Shown here in pieces: positions 59,031 to 64,000 of a stretch of 64,000 nt of DNA. Within the stretch, counting starts at the first letter, position 1. Each line of letters begins with the position of its first letter. The translations under genes were made by a program, and so were the position numbers. The notes below the pieces were generated by a model, which saw nothing but the letters and a program-made list of their open reading frames with translations, did not search any database and was not told where the DNA came from. This DNA is from Streptomyces sp. 135. Lineage in GTDB: Bacteria; Actinomycetota; Actinomycetes; Streptomycetales; Streptomycetaceae. The stretch covers positions 7,991,415 through 8,055,414 of the forward strand of contig NZ_CP075691.1 in NCBI RefSeq assembly GCF_020026305.1. Direction: 5' to 3'.

Positions 59031-61922
59031 ATGAACTTGGTGGAACGTGGTGACGCATTCTCGATCATGGAGAGCATGCTCGGCTCGTGCGCGGGCGGGC
59101 ATGGCGGAGTCCTTCTGGTAAGCGGCCCGGTGGCCAGTGGCAAAACCGCGCTCCTGCGTGCCTTCGGTGCGCGCGCCACCGCCGCGGGAGCCCTGTACCT
59201 GCAGGCCACGGCGTCGGAGGCGGAGAGCGATCTGACCCTTGGCGTCATGGGGCAGCTGCTGCTCGGCGCCGGGCTCCTGGGCGCGGACGCCCGGCGCGCG
59301 CGCCGCCTCCAGGGTCTCGCCACGGAAGCGGCACAACCGGAGTGCGCGGGCGCACTGTCCACCGCGGCGATGAACGAGATTCCCGAACTCTGCGGGATTG
59401 TGCTTGAAAAGGCCAGAGAAAGCACGGTGGTGATCGGAATCGACGACGCGCACCATGCCGACAGCGCGTCCCTGGAATGCCTGCTCTACCTGGCGCGCCG
59501 ACTCGACGTGAGCCGCATTCTGGTAGTCCTCGGCGAGAACAGCGGTTTCCTGGCCCGCAATACGCGATTGCGCGTCGATTTGCTGCGCCTGCCGGGCTGC
59601 CGCAATATCAGGCTCGGGCCCCTCCAGCGGCAAGGAGTGGCCGAAATGATCTCAGTGTTCGGTGAACCCGGGTGGCGCACGCGCAAGCTCGTCTCGCAGC
59701 TCCACCAGATGGGGGGCGGCAGCCCGCTGCTGACCCGCGCGCTGATCGAGGACCACCACACCTCGGCCACCGCACGGGGCGCCGACACCGACCTGGTGCC
59801 CGGCGAGGCCTTCGTCCAGGCCGTGGCGACCGGCCTCTACCGCAGCGACATCGCCACGCGGCGCACCGCCTGGGCGCTCGCCGTCGCCGGCCCCGACGTG
59901 TCCCTCGCCGAACTGGTCGAAGTCCTCGGCGGCACCCGGGAGTCGCTCCACCGCAGCCTGCGCGCGCTGAACGACGCGGGCCTGCTCGACGCCGGCTGGT
60001 TCCGCCACGAGGCGGGACGCGCCGCGGTGCTCAGAAGCATGGACCCCGCCGACCGCGGCCGCCTGGAGACCCGCTTCGCCCGAGTCCTGCACGAGCACGG
60101 CGCCACCGCGACCGTCGTCGTCCGGCATCTGATGGCGGCCGGGAAGGTCGACGCACCCGACGCCCCCTGGGCGGTGCGCACCCTCATCGAGGCGGCCGAC
60201 CGGGCCCTCGCCGACGACGACGTCGAGCTGGCCCTCAGCCGCCTGCGGGTCGCCCGCGACTCCCGCACCGACACGCGCCAGACACTGGAGATCCGGGCGG
60301 CGCTCACCCGGGCCGCCTGGCGCGTCAACCCCGCCGGCGTCGCCCAGCACCTGCCCGAGCTGACCGCGGCCGCGCTGGACGGGCGGCTCGGCACCCGGCA
60401 CGCCGACGAACTCGTCGGCCACCTCCTCTGGTTCGGCCATGTGGAACGCGCCCTGGACGTGCTGCGCGCCGCCGAGCGCCGCGGCGAACCCTTCGGACAG
60501 CCAGGTCCCGGCGCGCCCCACCGGCACGACTGCCCGCGCCGCTGGATGGCGTACGCCTATCCGGGCCTGCCCGCCTCCGCCCGCGCCTGCCTCGGCGACG
60601 ACCCGGAACCGGGGACATCCGAGCACGCCGCCCCGGAACACGCCCCGTCCCGGGCGCGCAGCCCCCACCAGCGCGCGGCCACCCTGATGAAGGCGCTCCT
60701 CGCGGGGGCGCACGGACAGGGCGGGGAAGTCATCGGCCTGGCCGAGCAGATCCTCCAGAGCACCCGCCTCGACGACAGCACCCTGACCGCGCTCCTGATG
60801 GCGCTCAACGCCCTGGTCCTCGCCGACCGTCTGGACACCGCCGCCTTCTGGTGCGAGACCCTCCGCAGGGAAGCCGCCGAGCGGCGCGCCCCCATGTGGC
60901 AGGCGCTCCTCGCCTCCGCCAAGGCCCGCATCGAACTGCGCACGGGCGCGCTCACCGCCGCAGAGGAGTCGGCGCGCTCGGCGCTCACCCTGGTCCCGGC
61001 CGACGGCTGGGGCGTCGCCGTCGCGTCGCCCCTCGCCACCTCGGTCTACGTCAAGACCGTCCTCGGCCGGCTCGACGAGGCCGCCGCCCACCTGGGCGTC
61101 GCCGTCCCCGACCCGGCGTTCCAGACCCCCGACGGGCTGCTGCACCTGCGCGCCCGCGGCCACTACTACCTCGCCGCCGGACGCCCCTACGCCGCGCTCG
61201 ACGACTTCCTCACCTGCGGGGACCTGATGACGCGCTGGGAGTTCGACCTGCCCGCGCTGGTGCCCTGGCGCACGGACGCCGCCGAGGCCCATCTGTCGCT
61301 GGGCGAGCAAGACCGCGCCCGGGCCCTGTCCGAGGAGCAGCTCGCCCTGGTGGGCCGGGGCTACCGCTGGGTGCGCGCCGCCACCCTGCGCGTGCTCGCC
61401 GCCACCCTGAACGCGGCGCACCGGCCGCCTCTGCTCGCCGAGGCCATCGAGATCCTGCGGGAGCGCGGGCACCGGCTCGAACTGGTCCGGGCGACGGAGG
61501 AATCGGCGCGCACCCAGCGCGAACTGGGCAAGAGCGGACAGGCACGCGCGCTGGCCCGCAAGGCGCAGGAACTGGCCGCGGAGTGCGGCATGCCCGTCCC
61601 CCGGGCGCCGGCCGTCGACACCGGCGGCCCGCTCCCCGCGCAACAGCCGTGGTCGTCCGGGCAGCGACGACATCCCGAGGAACTCAGCAACGCCGAACTG
61701 AGGGTGGCCACGCTCGCCGTCCGCGGCCACACCAACCGCCAGATCGCCGACAAACTCTGCATCACGATCAGCACCGTCGAGCAGCACCTGACCCGCGCGT
61801 ACCGCAAGCTCGCCGTCCAGCGGCGCGCCGACCTCGCGGCGAAGCTCAGCCCCTTCACGGACCGGGGCGGCCACGAGGGGCCCGCGACGCACGACGCCTG
61901 CGACCGGATGCACGTGGGATAG
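59031..61922 (+). CDS. LAL-family (large ATP-binding LuxR) transcriptional regulator
   Basis: The 963-residue protein has an N-terminal AAA-type ATPase (LLVSGPVASGKTALLRAF, Walker A at about 30-38; STVVIGIDDAHHADSASLECLLYLARRL, Walker B), a long helical middle of TPR-like segments, and a C-terminal LuxR helix-turn-helix: LSNAELRVATLAVRGHTNRQIADKLCITISTVEQHLTRAYRKL. This is the LAL/MalT-like layout, whose members often activate antibiotic clusters or sugar genes when a ligand binds. No biosynthetic operon adjoins it here. The rightward neighbour is a two-component pair. Confidence 0.92.
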   Translation: MNLVERGDAFSIMESMLGSCAGGHGGVLLVSGPVASGKTALLRAFGARATAAGALYLQATASEAESDLTLGVMGQLLLGAGLLGADARRARRLQGLATEAAQPECAGALSTAAMNEIPELCGIVLEKARESTVVIGIDDAHHADSASLECLLYLARRLDVSRILVVLGENSGFLARNTRLRVDLLRLPGCRNIRLGPLQRQGVAEMISVFGEPGWRTRKLVSQLHQMGGGSPLLTRALIEDHHTSATARGADTDLVPGEAFVQAVATGLYRSDIATRRTAWALAVAGPDVSLAELVEVLGGTRESLHRSLRALNDAGLLDAGWFRHEAGRAAVLRSMDPADRGRLETRFARVLHEHGATATVVVRHLMAAGKVDAPDAPWAVRTLIEAADRALADDDVELALSRLRVARDSRTDTRQTLEIRAALTRAAWRVNPAGVAQHLPELTAAALDGRLGTRHADELVGHLLWFGHVERALDVLRAAERRGEPFGQPGPGAPHRHDCPRRWMAYAYPGLPASARACLGDDPEPGTSEHAAPEHAPSRARSPHQRAATLMKALLAGAHGQGGEVIGLAEQILQSTRLDDSTLTALLMALNALVLADRLDTAAFWCETLRREAAERRAPMWQALLASAKARIELRTGALTAAEESARSALTLVPADGWGVAVASPLATSVYVKTVLGRLDEAAAHLGVAVPDPAFQTPDGLLHLRARGHYYLAAGRPYAALDDFLTCGDLMTRWEFDLPALVPWRTDAAEAHLSLGEQDRARALSEEQLALVGRGYRWVRAATLRVLAATLNAAHRPPLLAEAIEILRERGHRLELVRATEESARTQRELGKSGQARALARKAQELAAECGMPVPRAPAVDTGGPLPAQQPWSSGQRRHPEELSNAELRVATLAVRGHTNRQIADKLCITISTVEQHLTRAYRKLAVQRRADLAAKLSPFTDRGGHEGPATHDACDRMHVG

Positions 61923-62163
61923 ACGGTGGAGGAGCACGGTCGTCTTTTCTACGCGGCGCACGGTCACACCGCGGTCCGAAGATCTGTGACCCGCGCACAG
62001 GTACGCTTTTCCCACAGTCCGGGGACGAGCGGCAGAGCCCGGCACGGGGGCGGCGACCGGCGTTGTGACCGGTGCGTGACGGGGTTTCGGGCAACGTGGT
62101 CTTCATGATCAGTTCTCGGATCCCCTTCCCGCCGCCCGTGCCGCGCTCGGCGAGGGGTGGACG

Positions 62164-62817
62164 ATGAGGGTCTTGGTGGTCGAGGACCACGCCGAACTCG
62201 CCCAGTCGGTGGCGCGGGTGCTGCGCCGGGAAGGGATGGCGGTCGACGTCGTCCACGACGGCTCCGACGCCCTCGAACGCACCTCCGTGACCGACTACGA
62301 CGTGGTCGTGCTCGACCGCGACCTGCCCGGCGTGCACGGCGACGAGGTCTGCCGCAAGCTCGCCGAACAGCCCATGCAGGCCCGTGTGTTGATGCTGACC
62401 GCCTCCGGCACGATCGCCCACCGCGTGGAGGGCTTCAGCCTCGGCGCCGACGACTACCTCCCCAAGCCGTTCGCCTACGCCGAACTGGTCGCCCGCATCC
62501 GCGCCCTGGCCCGGCGCTCCCAGCCCGCGCTGCCCCCGGTCCTGGTCCGCGGCGACCTCAGACTCGACCCGGCGCAGCGGGTCGCGTCGCGCGCCGGGGA
62601 GCGACTGCCGCTCACCCCCAAGGAGTTCGCGGTCCTTGAGTACCTGCTCGCGGCCCAGGGCCGGGTCGTGTCGGCCGAGGAACTCCTGGACCGGGTGTGG
62701 GACGAGGCGACCGACCCGTTCACCACCACCGTCAAGGCGACGATCAACCGCCTGCGGCCCAAGCTCGGCCACCCGCCCGTCATCGAGACCATTCCTCGGG
62801 GCGGCTACCGGATTTGA
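62164..62817 (+). CDS. OmpR/PhoB-family response regulator, CutR-like
   Basis: The 217-residue protein has a receiver domain (VLVVEDHAEL with Asp8, VVVLDRDLPG with phospho-acceptor Asp51, MLTASG, and PKPF with Lys101) and a C-terminal winged helix (LTPKEFAVLEYLLAAQGRVVSAEELLDRVWDEATDPFTTTVKATINRLRPKLG). The length of 217 and the VVLDRDLPGVHGDEVCRKL and WDEATDPF blocks resemble CutR of Streptomyces, but the sequence differs enough to be a paralogue. It forms an operon with the kinase gene 7 bases downstream. Confidence 0.93.
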   Translation: MRVLVVEDHAELAQSVARVLRREGMAVDVVHDGSDALERTSVTDYDVVVLDRDLPGVHGDEVCRKLAEQPMQARVLMLTASGTIAHRVEGFSLGADDYLPKPFAYAELVARIRALARRSQPALPPVLVRGDLRLDPAQRVASRAGERLPLTPKEFAVLEYLLAAQGRVVSAEELLDRVWDEATDPFTTTVKATINRLRPKLGHPPVIETIPRGGYRI

Positions 62818-62824
62818 GGGGTCC

Positions 62825-64000
62825 ATGCGCCTGCCCTCGCTCGCCGCCCTGGCACCCGCGGCCCGGCGCCGCCTGACACCGCGACGCGTGGGCGTACGCC
62901 TCACGCTGCTGTACGGCGCGCTGTTCGTGGTCTCGGGGGCGGTCCTGCTCGCGATCACCTACCTGCTCGTCGCCCGGTCCCCGATCAGCGGCGTCCTCGT
63001 CGGGGACGCCGGGAGCGCGCCGCTCCCCGCGCCGGGCGGCGGCATCCGGGTCGACGAGGGACTGCCCGGTGCCCACGCGCCGTCCGTGCCCGGTGACGTC
63101 ACGGCGCAGCTGCGCGAGCAGGCCTCCCGCCAACGCCGCGCCGACCTACGGCAGTTGCTCGTCCAGTCGGGGACCGCCCTCGCCCTCATGCTGATCGTCT
63201 CCGCAGTGCTCGGCCGGTTGATCGCCGGCCGGGTCCTGCGGCCGCTGCGCGCGATGGCCGGCGCCATCCAGCGCATCTCCGCCCGCAACATCCATGAACG
63301 GCTGGCCGTGGAGGGCCCCGCGGACGAGCTGAAGGTCCTCGCCGACACCGTCGACGGGCTCCTCGGCCGCCTCGAAGCGGCGCTCGACGCCCATCGGCGC
63401 TTCGTCGCCAACGCGGCACACGAACTGCGCACCCCGCTCACCCTGGAGCACGCGCTGCTGGAGGAGTCGCTCATCGACGGCGAGGCCACCACCGAGTCGT
63501 TCCGGGCGAACTTCGAGCGGCTCCTCGCGATCAGCGAACAGCAGGCACGGCTCCTGGAATCGCTCCTCACCCTCGCCGGCAGCCAGCGGGGCCTGGACCA
63601 CAGGGAGCCCCTGGACCTCGCCCTCGTCGCCGAATGGGTCCTGCACGCCGCACGCCCGGAGATCGAACGGCGGAATCTGCGGGCCGACTCAGCGATCGGG
63701 CCCGCGGCCACCGTGGGCGATCCCACCCTCGTCCAGAGCCTGGTGACCCACCTCGTGGACAACGCCGTACGCCACAACGCGCCCGGCGGACAGGTGGAGA
63801 TAGCGACCCGCACCCGGGGCGGCCGGGCCGTCGTCGCCGTGGCCAACACCGGCCCCCCGGTGCCGCCCGAGCGGGTGGATCTGCTCTTCGAGCCCTTCCA
63901 GCGGCTCGGCCGCACCGCGGGCGAGGGCCACGGGCTCGGCCTCGCGATCGTCCACGCCATCGCCACCGCCCACGAGGCCGCGATCAGCGCACGGGCCCGC
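62825..64000 (+). CDS. sensor histidine kinase (partial, runs off the right edge)
   Basis: From ATG 62825 the frame is open to the end of the window (392 codons). It has a membrane segment near residues 25-50, an extracytoplasmic loop, a second segment near 117-135, a HAMP region (RVLRPLRAMAGAIQRIS), the dimerisation box RRFVANAAHELRTPL with His199, then the ATP lid: N box THLVDNAVRHNAP, VANTGPPVP, LFEPFQRLG and GHGLGLAIVHAI. Only the last residues are missing. It is the partner of the response regulator upstream. The extracytoplasmic loop has no Cys pair or other recognisable sensor domain. Confidence 0.93.
   Translation, partial: MRLPSLAALAPAARRRLTPRRVGVRLTLLYGALFVVSGAVLLAITYLLVARSPISGVLVGDAGSAPLPAPGGGIRVDEGLPGAHAPSVPGDVTAQLREQASRQRRADLRQLLVQSGTALALMLIVSAVLGRLIAGRVLRPLRAMAGAIQRISARNIHERLAVEGPADELKVLADTVDGLLGRLEAALDAHRRFVANAAHELRTPLTLEHALLEESLIDGEATTESFRANFERLLAISEQQARLLESLLTLAGSQRGLDHREPLDLALVAEWVLHAARPEIERRNLRADSAIGPAATVGDPTLVQSLVTHLVDNAVRHNAPGGQVEIATRTRGGRAVVAVANTGPPVPPERVDLLFEPFQRLGRTAGEGHGLGLAIVHAIATAHEAAISARAR

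Overview
The base composition (very high G+C, third positions nearly all G or C), the GTG/TTG starts with GGAGG-type ribosome sites, and the gene families present (M1P-forming GlgA with GlgC, an Rpf-like muralytic protein, FhuF-like reductase, deazaflavin nitroreductase, LAL regulator, CutR-like response regulator) all point to a Streptomyces or close relative. No rRNA, tRNA, insertion sequence, CRISPR array or phage gene is visible.

Region A (1-21146) reads as most of a specialised-metabolite cluster that continues off the left edge. A leftward operon (7127 to 318) encodes two HPr-kinase-like proteins, a methyltransferase, a cupin-like protein, an APH-fold kinase, an AMP-forming ligase and a NUDIX hydrolase. 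A rightward operon (7489 to 15871) encodes an aldo-keto reductase, an SDR, an inositol-1-phosphate synthase homologue, a PHP phosphatase, an archaeal-type S-adenosylmethionine synthetase, an NDK-like protein, a P-loop kinase, a DegT/StrS aminotransferase and a second NUDIX protein. After these come a second methyltransferase, an acyl carrier protein, a HAD phosphatase, a GalE epimerase, a PhyH-type dioxygenase and an NTP_transf_5 nucleotidyltransferase. The best reading is glucose-6-P to inositol phosphate to inositol, oxidation to an inosose, transamination to an inosamine, and decoration by methyl, acyl and phosphate groups. The ligase, ACP and PLP decarboxylase could supply an amine-bearing acyl unit. 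The product cannot be named from the sequence. Two operons share a near-identical promoter core.

Region B (21264-38521) is mostly core or house-keeping: panD, a GNAT, an Asp/Glu racemase-like protein, a proline-rich peptide, an acetylxylan-esterase-like hydrolase, an Rpf/LysM/M23 cell-wall protein, a DMT permease, a FhuF-like reductase, glgA(M)-glgC, a truncated wax-ester synthase, an atypical SDR with a zinc ribbon, a 57-residue peptide, a MerR regulator with its divergent ABM target, a DUF1062 protein, an alpha/beta hydrolase, a nitroreductase-hemerythrin fusion and a YbdK-type carboxylate-amine ligase.

Region C (38692-47750) is a mannoside-use locus: a LacI regulator, a sugar ABC transporter without its own ATPase, a GH5-like glycosidase and a GH38 alpha-mannosidase. 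Region D (48059-57161) is an L-fucose-type oxidative pathway: a FadR-family regulator with a palindromic operator, a ribose-class ABC transporter, fuconate dehydratase, SDR, aldose dehydrogenase, mutarotase and lactonase, tightly overlapped. The final cleavage enzyme is not present.

Region E (57149-64000) holds a lipase-maturation-factor-like membrane protein, a large stand-alone LAL regulator, and a CutR/CutS-like two-component pair whose kinase runs off the right edge.
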